A stretch of DNA of 64,000 nt from Oscillospiraceae bacterium (GTDB lineage: Bacteria > Bacillota > Clostridia > Oscillospirales > CAG-382), in contig SVRI01000005.1 in NCBI GenBank assembly GCA_015064895.1, positions 51,090 through 115,089 of the forward strand. The letters run 5' to 3'. Under the pieces are notes generated by a model that was not told the origin of the DNA, made no database searches, and saw only the letters and a program-made list of their open reading frames with translations. A program made the position numbers and the translations under genes. Positions 50,525 through 59,285 of the stretch are shown one piece after another; position 1 is the stretch's first letter, and each line of letters opens with the position of its first letter.

Positions 50525-52198
50525 ATGAAAAAAGCACGTTTTATAATCTTACTGTGCATCATCAGCACATTACTTTGTGTTTCTGCACTTGCAAAAACAC
50601 ACAAAACCGACATAGTCACAGTCGACACAATTGAATACACTCTTGAGGAAGAGGACAGACTTTCGGCAGAGCTTTTCGTCGATGAAGACGGTCTGTACGA
50701 AGTAAAACTCTTATCTCTTTCCACAAGCGGAAACTTTGCACCAAAAATTTCAATAAAAGTATTTGACGGCAACAAGGAAATATATTCTTTTGTTACCGAC
50801 AAAAAAAGAAATATTGAAGGCACAGAGCCTGAAAGCTACGGTTTTTTACTGGGACTGTTCGAGGGTGAATACAAACTTGAAATCGAGAATCTTACCAAGT
50901 TTTCGGATGTTACTTTCAAGCTTGAAACAACCTTTACCGAAAATGAAAATATAGAAACCTTTGGAAACAGCAGTTTTGAAAATGCATCAAAGCTTTCCCT
51001 TAACGAAAAATATTTCGGCGGTGCGGTAATGTCAGACGAAGTGGATTACTTTGGCTTTGATATGCCCTATGACGGGGTTGCGTACATTCAGATGTACACA
51101 CCTAAGGCAAAGTTCTTTACCCTTTACGACAGCGAAAAAAACGAAATCGGCTCTATCGGAATTGAAATAGAGGAAGCGGACAAGGTTTATGAACTTCGTT
51201 CGGGACTTGCAAAAGGAAAATACTACATTTCCGTTCAGCCTGACGAAGATTATTCAGATGCCTTATACACCGTTGAAGTAAACACAACACAAGGCGACTT
51301 CTTCGAAAAGGAATACAACAATGCAAAAGTATGTGCAATGCCGCTTGAGTCCGGCAAAGAATATCAGGGCAACATATTCGGCATTCACGACATTGATAAT
51401 TATACCTTTACCCTTTCGGAAAAGAGTAATGTGACAATTGATTTTACAGATACTATCGCATCAAATGACAATCATTACAAGATAACTCTATCGAGTGGTG
51501 ATTACAAAGAAGAATTTGAAGGCGGCAGGGTGAAAAAGCTTCTTAACCTTGATAAAGGTACATACCACTTTACTGTAAAGAATCTTGACAAAGACAGCTT
51601 TACAAGTATGATTTACAAAATAAAGCTTTCATCCGACAAAGGTTTTGCTGAAAACATTTCCGAAGAGAATAAGGAAGAAGTCGGACAGTTTAATGATGTA
51701 TCGGAAGAAAAATGGTACTATGACGAGCTTCTTGAAGCAAAGCGTCTGGGACTAATAAACGGTGTAGGTGACAACAAGTACAATCCCGAAGAAAACGTAA
51801 CTCTTGCCGAAATCATCGCAATGGCAGCAAGAATCAAGAACGCAAAAGGCGGCATTAACACAGAACTTACATCCTCCCCTGTCGGCAAGTGGTACAACTC
51901 ATACATCACCTTTGCGGTAAACTCGGGAATAATCAAACCCGACGATTTTGAAAGCTTTGAAGAAAACGCAACAAGAGCACAGGTTGCCTACATTTTTTCA
52001 AATCTTTTCAGCGACATTGATACAGAAAAAAACACAATAATCCCTGATGTAAACAAAAACACACAGTACTGCGACAGTATACACAAGATGTATGCTCTCG
52101 GTATCCTCAAAGGTGGCTCCGACGGCCTTTTCCGTCCCGAAGACAAAATAACACGAGCAGAAGCGGCGGCAATTCTTCTCAGAGTTCACAATTCATAA
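50525..52198 (+). CDS. Surface protein with three SLH domains
   Basis: The 557-residue protein starts with a signal peptide (about residues 1-23, ending VSALA). Residues 24-385 contain several beta-sandwich repeats resembling pre-peptidase C-terminal domains (DEVDYFGFDMPYDGVAYIQMY, then IDNYTFTLSEKSNVTIDF). The C-terminus holds three S-layer homology domains, recognisable by NKYNPEENVTLAEIIAMAAR, ENATRAQVAYIFSNLF and LFRPEDKITRAEAAAILLR. These anchor proteins to the wall polymer. GAAAGGA precedes the start. Confidence 0.9.
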   Translation: MKKARFIILLCIISTLLCVSALAKTHKTDIVTVDTIEYTLEEEDRLSAELFVDEDGLYEVKLLSLSTSGNFAPKISIKVFDGNKEIYSFVTDKKRNIEGTEPESYGFLLGLFEGEYKLEIENLTKFSDVTFKLETTFTENENIETFGNSSFENASKLSLNEKYFGGAVMSDEVDYFGFDMPYDGVAYIQMYTPKAKFFTLYDSEKNEIGSIGIEIEEADKVYELRSGLAKGKYYISVQPDEDYSDALYTVEVNTTQGDFFEKEYNNAKVCAMPLESGKEYQGNIFGIHDIDNYTFTLSEKSNVTIDFTDTIASNDNHYKITLSSGDYKEEFEGGRVKKLLNLDKGTYHFTVKNLDKDSFTSMIYKIKLSSDKGFAENISEENKEEVGQFNDVSEEKWYYDELLEAKRLGLINGVGDNKYNPEENVTLAEIIAMAARIKNAKGGINTELTSSPVGKWYNSYITFAVNSGIIKPDDFESFEENATRAQVAYIFSNLFSDIDTEKNTIIPDVNKNTQYCDSIHKMYALGILKGGSDGLFRPEDKITRAEAAAILLRVHNS

Positions 52199-52205
52199 CA
52201 AACAC

Positions 52206-52235
52206 AAAACCGACGGCAAAACCGTCGGTTTTTTT
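52206..52235 (+). terminator. Terminator after SLH gene
   Basis: AACCGACGG and CCGTCGGTT pair and are followed by seven T. Confidence 0.93.
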
Positions 52236-52245
52236 GCTAATTGTC

Positions 52246-52274
52246 TTGAAAAACACATTTTGTTATGATAAGAT
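52246..52274 (+). promoter_or_regulatory. Promoter of NAT-type acyltransferase gene
   Basis: TTGAAA and TAAGAT, 17-base spacer, TGA extended -10. Confidence 0.65.
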
Positions 52275-52307
52275 AAGTACAGCAATAAGCAAAAAGAGGT
52301 CGACACA

Positions 52308-53525
52308 ATGCAGGACATACGAAACATACTCGGCGTAAAAATCGAATCACCCTATTGGGACACGGCTTATGAAAAGGCAATATCCGAGCCTTTAATACCC
52401 GAATGGCTGACAGAAAGATATATCAGAAACACTCATGAAAAATACGGATTCTTCAAAATGAATCTTGAAACCATTATATCGGCAATCCCTTACATAACCG
52501 AAGTACCCGAGCTTTGTATTCTTGCAAAGACTCTTTACCACATTCTTGAAACAAAAAAGAATTTTAATGAAGCTTTTTCACATTTTGAAGAGCCGAAAGC
52601 CCCTGTCGGACTCGAAAACACTTTTGGGTATGACTGTGTTCTCGGTTTTCCCGTTCTTGCACACCTTGTTCCGTCATGGAAGGAGCTTGAAAAAAGAGGG
52701 GTTGAAAAAGAGGTTATATCGGACAGTCTTGTGACGGTTGACCACCTTTTCACCTATTCCGAGGAAGAAGTCGGAAGGAAGGCTTTTACCGAACAGTTTT
52801 TCAGAATGTACGGCAATGCAATCTACATAAACTATCTCAAAATCGGGCGGCTTCGTTTTGAAATCTTTGAAAATTCCAACCGTCCAGCCCTGATTTTCGA
52901 AAAAAACGGCAGTGAACACAAGGTCTTAATGTGTAACTGTGTACTTCACAAAAGCGGAAACATTCTCGGGGCATACGGCTGTGAAGATGAAAATGGTTCA
53001 TATGCGGCAGAGTTTACCGAAACAGACACCCATTATGTCGGATATGCCGTAAACACGGAAACAAGACTTGCCGAAAACACATTAACTTATCTTGACAAAA
53101 CCGAATGGAAGCCGATTTACAAGCCGGATGACAATGGTCTTAAAGTGCACATTCCCTATGGTGACAGGTTAACAAAAGAAGCATGTGAAGATTCATACAC
53201 AAGAGCACGCGATATTTTCAAAAGGTGTTATCCCGAAATTCATTTTGACGGTTTTCATCTTTTCTGCTGGATGTTATCACCCGACCTTCGGGACATACTG
53301 AAGCCTAATTCCAACATCATTGAGTTTCAGAACAAATACACGGTTTTTCCCGCAAAAGACAATGCGGTTGATGCCATTATGTATGTATACGGCATCAAGG
53401 AAGATGATGTCCGCAGTGTAAATATTGCAGATTTGCCCGAATCAAACTCTTTACAAAGGGGAATTAAGAAAAAACTGCTTGAAGGAAAGCACATTCATCA
53501 ATGCTACGGATTCTTCAAATGGTAA
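52308..53525 (+). CDS. Acyltransferase with NAT_N and GNAT-like C-terminal domains
   Basis: The 405-residue soluble protein resembles Clostridia proteins annotated with an N-acyltransferase N-terminal domain and a GNAT-like C-terminal domain. The N-terminal part is helical; residues 170-405 hold the probable transferase fold with IYINYLKIGRLRFEIFE and YTRARDIFKRCYPEIHFDGFHLFCWMLSP. The acceptor is unknown. AAAAGAGG precedes the ATG. It is flanked by terminators, so it is a single-gene unit. Family call is moderate. Confidence 0.68.
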   Translation: MQDIRNILGVKIESPYWDTAYEKAISEPLIPEWLTERYIRNTHEKYGFFKMNLETIISAIPYITEVPELCILAKTLYHILETKKNFNEAFSHFEEPKAPVGLENTFGYDCVLGFPVLAHLVPSWKELEKRGVEKEVISDSLVTVDHLFTYSEEEVGRKAFTEQFFRMYGNAIYINYLKIGRLRFEIFENSNRPALIFEKNGSEHKVLMCNCVLHKSGNILGAYGCEDENGSYAAEFTETDTHYVGYAVNTETRLAENTLTYLDKTEWKPIYKPDDNGLKVHIPYGDRLTKEACEDSYTRARDIFKRCYPEIHFDGFHLFCWMLSPDLRDILKPNSNIIEFQNKYTVFPAKDNAVDAIMYVYGIKEDDVRSVNIADLPESNSLQRGIKKKLLEGKHIHQCYGFFKW

Positions 53526-53529
53526 ACAA

Positions 53530-53557
53530 AAAGCCGACGGTACATGCCGTCGGCTTT
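53530..53557. terminator. Bidirectional terminator, acyltransferase / surface protein
   Basis: AAAGCCGACGG and CCGTCGGCTTT pair between convergent genes. Confidence 0.85.
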
Positions 53558-53573
53558 AATATTTGATTTCAAA

Positions 53574-55031
53574 TTACCATTCGTAATCTTCCCAGTCGTA
53601 AGGATCTGTGTAAAATGATACATAGTAAGAATCATCTACATAATCATACCGTGCAAATTCAAGTTCCCATCCGAAAACAATTTCAAAGAAATCAGCGGGT
53701 ACATATGTAACGCCGTTTTCAAGAATACTCTTACCTACTTCGAAATCATATCCGTCAACTTTTACTGTTGTTTCGCCAACCTTGAAGGAGATTTTTTCCA
53801 TATCTGTAAAGTATTCGCTTGTTACTGTAATAAGGCCGTTTTCATATCCTATATTTACATTTTCCGCATCGTAAGCATCTTCAAGTATTGCTCTGAAAGG
53901 CACATAGATTTCACCGTCAATTATTGGAAGCACTTCGGGGAATGCACTTGCATAGTAATAAGGATACTCGGGTTCATATTCATATTCTTCGTCTTCGTAA
54001 TCTACATACCCGTATTCGTAGGAAATGTCAATGCTGTTTTCTTCGGTAAGCTCGGGGTATGCAATTACGGTAGTGCCTTTGTCATAAATCTTCTGTGTTT
54101 CGGTGATAGTGAAGCCAAGAACCAATTCATTTTCCATTTCGGGCACTTCTTCACCCATAAGAGCCATAATATCATTGAAGTTGATATACATATCGCATAC
54201 TATCTTGCATTCGGTATAATCCTTATTGTATTCCATTACAATTCCCTTTTCGCCAAGGAACTGAATGCCGATATCTGCAAGAGAAAACTCAAGTATTTCA
54301 GCGGCATCTTCCGCAGACTCGGGGTCAAGTGCTGCAATATATCCGGCTGCAATATCTAAAACTTCATCAACAATATTTGTAAAACCTTCGTTATCGATTG
54401 TAATAGTTACTGTATCCTTATCTTTGGAAACAGTTGCATTTTCTTCGTACAAGTCTACAATCTTATCATTGATACCGCTTATGGTCTGATCATTAAGAAG
54501 GAGCTTGAGTGTAAGGATTGTGGAAAGCTTTGTTTCTTCGTCCATCGCCTCAAACAAATCGATATACTGGTACTTCTTGTTTTCGGGCGACAATGATATA
54601 ACAAGGAACTTAGGATTTGTAACGTCGGAAATATCCATATCAATCCATATGCCCGCCTTGGTGGTTGCTGAAATAGAAAGACTCTGATTTATATCTGCAC
54701 CAATATCGGCTGCGGATTCCACGGAAGCTCTGATTTTGTTGTAGTCGGGGCTGATATCATACTTGATTACAGAGTCACCCTCAATGTTGAGAAGCGAACC
54801 AAAAAACATGTACGCATCAATCATTCCGGCACCGTCAAGTTCCAATTCTCCACCGTTCAATTCTTCAAGAGCTGCGATAAACTCATCAGAAGTATTGAAT
54901 GTCATTGCCATTTCAGATTCTGCTGTGTAATTAAGCTCAACTTCTCTGAACATGTCAAAATCCGAAGCAGACACTCCCATGCAAAGCAAGAGCATGAAGA
55001 GCATTGCAAAAACAAGTGATAATTTTTTCAT
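53574..55031 (-). CDS. Secreted protein with copper amine oxidase-like domain
   Basis: The 485-residue product has a signal peptide (residues 1-22, cleaved near VSASD), a long acidic beta-rich middle of unknown type, and a C-terminal copper amine oxidase N1-like domain: PIIDGEIYVPFRAILEDAY, ENGLITVTS, FKVGETTVKVDG and ILENGVTYVPADFFE. Despite the name, this domain is a wall- or ligand-binding module and implies no oxidase. An acidic tyrosine-rich stretch (about 345-365) precedes it. The ATG at 55031 follows AAAGGGTG. Confidence 0.85.
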   Translation of the reverse strand: MKKLSLVFAMLFMLLLCMGVSASDFDMFREVELNYTAESEMAMTFNTSDEFIAALEELNGGELELDGAGMIDAYMFFGSLLNIEGDSVIKYDISPDYNKIRASVESAADIGADINQSLSISATTKAGIWIDMDISDVTNPKFLVISLSPENKKYQYIDLFEAMDEETKLSTILTLKLLLNDQTISGINDKIVDLYEENATVSKDKDTVTITIDNEGFTNIVDEVLDIAAGYIAALDPESAEDAAEILEFSLADIGIQFLGEKGIVMEYNKDYTECKIVCDMYINFNDIMALMGEEVPEMENELVLGFTITETQKIYDKGTTVIAYPELTEENSIDISYEYGYVDYEDEEYEYEPEYPYYYASAFPEVLPIIDGEIYVPFRAILEDAYDAENVNIGYENGLITVTSEYFTDMEKISFKVGETTVKVDGYDFEVGKSILENGVTYVPADFFEIVFGWELEFARYDYVDDSYYVSFYTDPYDWEDYEW

Positions 55032-55066
55032 AATTAAACACCCTTTCAATTATTTTTTACAATTTC

Positions 55067-55095
55067 ATATTACCATACATTATATGCATTGTCAA
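55067..55095 (-). promoter_or_regulatory. Promoter of copper amine oxidase-like gene
   Basis: TTGACA and TAATAT, 17-base spacer, TGG extended -10. The rest of the gap to 55298 is AT-rich; I see no clear operator. Confidence 0.75.
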
Positions 55096-55298
55096 TAAAC
55101 CGTTAGTTTAGTATAGCCTTTTTTATGCTAAATTTACAACCCCTTAAAGTTTTGAGTACAATTTCACAACAATTTCTAAGTCACACACGCATTTTGTATT
55201 GTGGCACAAGTCATTTGCCGTTTTTTACAAGGTTTATTCTTGCCCCAAAACAACGTACAATTTATGTAGTAATACAGTTTATGTTCGGAGGCGTTACA

Positions 55299-55526
55299 AT
55301 GGACAAGCAATATTCGGCACAGTACAAGAATTTGGGGCTTAACATATCATTCTACAGAAAAAGCAGAGGCTATACACAAATGGAGCTTGCAGAGCTTCTG
55401 AATATTGACAGAAGCCATATGAGTGCCATTGAGCTTGCCACAGTCGGTGTTTCACTCGACGTACTTTTCCGCCTTTGTGAAGTTCTGGAGGTTTCCCCAA
55501 AAGAGCTGTTTGACTTCAGAAGCTAA
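55299..55526 (+). CDS. XRE-family DNA-binding regulator
   Basis: The 75-residue protein is a single HTH_XRE domain: YKNLGLNISFYRKSRGYTQ, MELAELLNIDRSHMSAIEL, and a dimer helix ending VSPKELFDF. GGAGG lies 7 bases before the ATG at 55299; the longer open frame upstream is not supported. It is divergent from the surface-protein gene, which it may regulate. A terminator follows. Confidence 0.88.
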   Translation: MDKQYSAQYKNLGLNISFYRKSRGYTQMELAELLNIDRSHMSAIELATVGVSLDVLFRLCEVLEVSPKELFDFRS

Positions 55527-55535
55527 ACACAAAAC

Positions 55536-55563
55536 AAGCCGTCACCCGAAGGTGGCGGCTTTT
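55536..55563. terminator. Bidirectional terminator, XRE / TIM-barrel isomerase
   Basis: AAGCCGTCACC and GGTGGCGGCTT pair around CGAA with T or A runs on both sides. Confidence 0.85.
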
Positions 55564-55566
55564 CTT

Positions 55567-56415
55567 TTATTCTATAGATTCATGCATAATCTGCTTTGCA
55601 ATAAGCACAAGTGCCTTTTGCATAAGGTCGGCGCTTACGGGGTTCAGTTTCCAATGAGGCACATTGGTTTCCAAATTAAATACTCCGTCAAATTCTATGT
55701 CGCAAAGCCCCTTATAAAAGCCTTCCCAGTCGATATTACCGAGAAACGGAAGCTCATGGGTATCCCCGCCGTGATTGTCATGAACATGGAGAACCTTAAG
55801 GTACTTACCCATTGTTCTTACGGCATCTCCTACGGGAAAGTTATTGAAAACAGCAACGTGACCCGTATCAAGGCAGCACTGAAAGTGCTCGTCATTTATA
55901 GTCTCGACAAGACCGACAAGCTTTCCGGGTGTTGCAAGAGAATAGTTGAGCATTGGCATATTCTCGACGCAGATTGTTACATCATATTTCTTTGCAACCT
56001 CTGTAAGTCTTGTAAAATAGTCAACATTGAAATCCCATGTTTCCTTGATTTTGTCAAGGTGAATATCAGATGTACCGTAGGGCATCATGGGGTGAACAAC
56101 CCAATACTTACAGCCGAGAATGGGAGCAGCCGAAATTGACTTTGCCATCTCTTCAAATCGTTTCTCACGACATTCCTCTTTTTCTTCAGGCGGAGGCCAT
56201 GTCCAGGGGCCGTGCATCTGGTGAATCACAATTCCGTGCTTATCTGCATAGCCTTTTATTGCTTTTAGTCTTTCGACAAATTCTTCATCCGAGCAACGAT
56301 AGATACTGTTATCGGTATCTGCCATCTGAAAGTCTCCGCAGTCATAACCGTATTTTGCCAATCTTTCAAATGAAGCTTCATCCTGATTGCAAGAATTTCC
56401 AAGTCTTAATTTCAT
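55567..56415 (-). CDS. Sugar phosphate isomerase/epimerase-like TIM barrel, copy 1
   Basis: The 282-residue protein is of the xylose isomerase-like TIM-barrel superfamily: VIHQMHGPWTWPP, CKYWVVHPMMPYG, ICVENMPM with a metal glutamate, CLDTGHVAVFNNFPVGDAV and VLHVHDNHGGDTHELPFLG with further ligands. Substrate unknown. It starts 17 bases after a close paralogue (56433-57290), sharing the order of all motifs, so the pair arose by tandem duplication and is one operon. Confidence 0.88.
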   Translation of the reverse strand: MKLRLGNSCNQDEASFERLAKYGYDCGDFQMADTDNSIYRCSDEEFVERLKAIKGYADKHGIVIHQMHGPWTWPPPEEKEECREKRFEEMAKSISAAPILGCKYWVVHPMMPYGTSDIHLDKIKETWDFNVDYFTRLTEVAKKYDVTICVENMPMLNYSLATPGKLVGLVETINDEHFQCCLDTGHVAVFNNFPVGDAVRTMGKYLKVLHVHDNHGGDTHELPFLGNIDWEGFYKGLCDIEFDGVFNLETNVPHWKLNPVSADLMQKALVLIAKQIMHESIE

Positions 56416-56432
56416 ATTATTATTCCTTTTGT

Positions 56433-57290
56433 TTATTCGTCGTAGTGTATTACCTTTTTTGCTATCTTTACAAGGAATTTTGCCATTTCATCATAGAGTT
56501 CTTCGCCGAGTTTCCATGGCGGTGATGTTTCAAGGTTAAATACACCGTCATAACCGACTTCCTTCAAGCCTTCGTAGAAGCTTTCCCAATCGGCAGAGCC
56601 GAAATAAGGAAGGTCATGGCTGTCACGTCCGAAGCGGTTATCGTGAACGTGAAGAACTCTGAGGTCTTTTCCAAGCACTCTTACGGCATCACCGAGATTT
56701 CTTGTTTCAAAGCAGTTTACATGACCTGTATCAAGGCAAGCCTTGAAGTGATCATCATTTATATCATCAATAAGTTTTTTTATTGCATCTACCTCTGCCA
56801 AAGAAAAACTCAGGTGAGGCATATTTTCAAAGCAGATTGTAACATCATACTGCTTTGCGGTCTCCAAAAGTTCTGAATAAAACTCAAAGTTTACCTTATA
56901 TGTATCCTCTGCCTTACCGTTCAGAGTATCATTTGGGGTAAACGGAAAAATGGGATGAATTACCCAGTTTTTACAGCCGAGATAGGGACATGCCGAGATT
57001 GACTTTTTTCTTGTATCCATAAGGTACTTTAGTTTTTCGGGGGTAAAATCAAGTCCCAGCTGACTGTCATATTTATCCCACGGACCATGCATCTGGTGAA
57101 TTTCCATGCCGTATTCATCAGCCCATGCTTTTTCGCGTTTAAGGTATTTTTCAAATTCCGACGCTGTGCATGTATAAAAAAAGTTTTCAGTATTTGCAAG
57201 CTGGAAATCAACGCATTGATAACCGTAGCTGCTGAGCTTCTGATATGCCTCTTTACCGCCGCCCGAGCCTGTTCCGAGCCTGAGTTTCAT
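56433..57290 (-). CDS. Sugar phosphate isomerase/epimerase-like TIM barrel, copy 2
   Basis: The 285-residue protein parallels its neighbour: EIHQMHGPWDKYD, CKNWVIHPIFPFTPN, ICFENMPHLSFSL, CLDTGHVNCFETRNLGDAV and VLHVHDNRFGRDSHDLPYFG. It is first in the two-gene operon with its own promoter. The different loops after HGPW suggest that the two copies have different substrates or form a heteromer; this is inference. Confidence 0.88.
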   Translation of the reverse strand: MKLRLGTGSGGGKEAYQKLSSYGYQCVDFQLANTENFFYTCTASEFEKYLKREKAWADEYGMEIHQMHGPWDKYDSQLGLDFTPEKLKYLMDTRKKSISACPYLGCKNWVIHPIFPFTPNDTLNGKAEDTYKVNFEFYSELLETAKQYDVTICFENMPHLSFSLAEVDAIKKLIDDINDDHFKACLDTGHVNCFETRNLGDAVRVLGKDLRVLHVHDNRFGRDSHDLPYFGSADWESFYEGLKEVGYDGVFNLETSPPWKLGEELYDEMAKFLVKIAKKVIHYDE

Positions 57291-57323
57291 TTACATCACC
57301 TGTTTCGATTAAACTACTTTGAT

Positions 57324-57352
57324 ATTTTAACATTTTATACTATTGATGTCAA
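57324..57352 (-). promoter_or_regulatory. Promoter of isomerase pair
   Basis: TTGACA and TAAAAT, 17-base spacer, TGT extended -10. Confidence 0.8.
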
Positions 57353-57374
57353 CCAAAAATTGAAAAACACAAAA

Positions 57375-57398
57375 AAGAAACAGCTAAAGCTGTTTCTT
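57375..57398 (-). terminator. Terminator after GrpB-pyrophosphatase gene
   Basis: AAGAAACAGCT and AGCTGTTTCTT form an 11-pair stem followed by T on the minus strand. Confidence 0.85.
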
Positions 57399-57404
57399 AA
57401 ATAC

Positions 57405-58283
57405 TTATGTTTCAACATGTGAATCATAGAACTGCTCCTGAAAATGAATGATTCTTTCAATTTCTTCGGCAGTATAATTCATTTCTTCGGGGCAGGCGGC
57501 AAGCTTGTCCTCAACATCGTTTTTACGGTAAACGATGCCGATAATCTTTACTGTTGTGCTATCCCCTTCTTCAATTTTCTCGTCAATTCCGAGAATATAC
57601 ACGTCAAGCTCTTCTCCGTCACCGCCGAAAACATTGGGAATGTATCCGTAATTTATGGGATATATTATTTCGGGATGCTTTGGGTGAGGTGCTCCGATTG
57701 GTCTGTCGATTTCAACCGTCACTGTTTTCCCAAGGTATGATTTTACCAAGGCTGTACGAAGTGTTCTTACTATAAAATCGTGCTTTCCCGCAAGATATTT
57801 TTCACGCCCCTTATCTTCGGGGTTCTTCTCTGCAAGAGATATTTTCAGAGCTTCATATTCCTTTGCAACACCTTCATTGGCATTTAAATAGTCCCTGAAA
57901 TTTATATAGTTTATCCACTCCATGCTGTCCTTTTTAACAACATGGATAAAGTGGGTCTGCATATCACCGGTGCCGTCATAAAACGAGCCGCAGGCAAACA
58001 AAAGCTGTTTTCCGTCCATATCGCAATCGGGACGGTAATAAAAGCCGTTTTCGCAAAGTTTGGATTCATATTTGAGAAATGCCTCGAAGCTGTCTGTCGC
58101 AACGGCAATATCAATAATGGGCTTTGCCTTTATCGACTTGACAGACGTACTTCCGACATGGGCAATATCAATTATTACTTCGCCGCAGATTGATTTTAGC
58201 TTTTTAATTGTCACCTTTGCTTCTTTTTCCCACTCTATGTCATGGTCAAAAAGCTTCACCGTTCCACGCTTAAGTCCTATCAT
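57405..58283 (-). CDS. GrpB-like nucleotidyltransferase / inorganic pyrophosphatase fusion
   Basis: The 292-residue protein joins a GrpB domain (residues 1-175; HVGSTSV at 42-48, KPIIDIAV near 54, THFIHVV near 110) to a family I pyrophosphatase-like domain (180-292; TVTVEIDRPIG, YPINYGYIPN, GGDGEELDVYILG). GrpB proteins belong to the nucleotidyltransferase superfamily, whose reactions release pyrophosphate, so the second domain could pull the reaction forward. Substrate unknown. Its ATG overlaps the esterase stop by 4 bases (ATGA). Confidence 0.87.
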   Translation of the reverse strand: MIGLKRGTVKLFDHDIEWEKEAKVTIKKLKSICGEVIIDIAHVGSTSVKSIKAKPIIDIAVATDSFEAFLKYESKLCENGFYYRPDCDMDGKQLLFACGSFYDGTGDMQTHFIHVVKKDSMEWINYINFRDYLNANEGVAKEYEALKISLAEKNPEDKGREKYLAGKHDFIVRTLRTALVKSYLGKTVTVEIDRPIGAPHPKHPEIIYPINYGYIPNVFGGDGEELDVYILGIDEKIEEGDSTTVKIIGIVYRKNDVEDKLAACPEEMNYTAEEIERIIHFQEQFYDSHVET

Positions 58284-59146
58284 TTACAGTTTCTCCTGTA
58301 TTCTTCAAGTATGTTTTTTGCTACCCACATATTAGTCTTTGGTGTATAATGACCGCCATCGGGAAGGAAAATACCGTTTGTTCTTTCGGTTGTATTATAA
58401 TGAGGTGCTTTTGTTACATCAAAGGTTGTAATGTTATCGTTATCACGGCTAAGCTCATCAAAGGTTTTATTGATAAAGTACATAGCCTCTACATCTTCAC
58501 CCGTAACATTCATTTCACGGCATCTGTTTTCACTTGCCATTTTATGAAGTATTATCGGCACACGTCTTCCGAGAGAATTATAAAAGCCGTCAAACATTCT
58601 GTCATATATTCCCCGAAGAACCTCTTTAAGATGTGCTACTCTTACATCTGTTTCTTCCTCGCCGCCACGCCAATGAATACCCATTATTTCATAATCGCCG
58701 TCAAGGCTTTTATCGAGAAGTGAGAAAATGTGGTTTGTGAAGGGATAAAGCGATATATCAACCGTCCCCAGAACACCGGGGACAAGCTTCTTTTCCCTTT
58801 CGGGATACCACATATATTTTTCGGTTACCCCCTCGGCACCGATTGCTATCTGCACAATATAAAGGTCGGGCAGGTTCTCACCGCCGTCAATCTCAGCTTG
58901 CCAAAGCTTTGCAAGGCAGTTGGCAAGAGAATATGTGTCATCCTGCGTTTCTGCAAGGTTTGTACCTGCACCGAGGTAATTTGACCAGGTGAGTTTGTCT
59001 ATATCAAAGGACTGATTATCACATCTCTGAAGTCCGTATACATTTTTCAACGGTTCTTTTATTCTGTCTTCCTCAGTCATGGGAGATGCATGACCTGTAG
59101 CATTGGATTGACCGAGGAGAATAAATACTGTTTTTTTATTACTCAT
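58280..59146 (-). CDS. Sialate O-acetylesterase-like (SASA) hydrolase
   Basis: The 288-residue protein starts with KKTVFILLGQSNATGHASPM, where the GQSNxxG block carries the nucleophile serine of the SASA/DUF303 esterases. IMGIHWRGGEEE and the C-terminal FLPDGGHYTPKTN supply the later blocks. It likely removes acetyl groups from a sugar. No signal peptide. The ATG at 59146 is favoured by the motif position; GGGGG lies about 8 bases upstream. It is translationally coupled to the GrpB fusion. Confidence 0.85.
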   Translation of the reverse strand: MSNKKTVFILLGQSNATGHASPMTEEDRIKEPLKNVYGLQRCDNQSFDIDKLTWSNYLGAGTNLAETQDDTYSLANCLAKLWQAEIDGGENLPDLYIVQIAIGAEGVTEKYMWYPEREKKLVPGVLGTVDISLYPFTNHIFSLLDKSLDGDYEIMGIHWRGGEEETDVRVAHLKEVLRGIYDRMFDGFYNSLGRRVPIILHKMASENRCREMNVTGEDVEAMYFINKTFDELSRDNDNITTFDVTKAPHYNTTERTNGIFLPDGGHYTPKTNMWVAKNILEEYRRNCK

Positions 59147-59171
59147 GTTACAACCCCCGTTTCTTGTTTCA

Positions 59172-59200
59172 AGTATACCATGAAAAAAGGCTGTTTTCAA
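59172..59200 (-). promoter_or_regulatory. Promoter of esterase / GrpB fusion operon
   Basis: TTGAAA and TATACT, 17-base spacer, TGG extended -10. Confidence 0.75.
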
Positions 59201-59239
59201 CTACAATTTTACTGACAAGGTGTGTTTTTCATAAATAAA

Positions 59240-59263
59240 AAAACAACCGCAACGGGTTGTTTT
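59240..59263 (-). terminator. Terminator after TSUP permease
   Basis: AAAACAACC and GGTTGTTTT pair on the minus strand and are followed by a T run. Confidence 0.9.
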
Positions 59264-59285
59264 CTTAATTCATGACAATTTTTTA

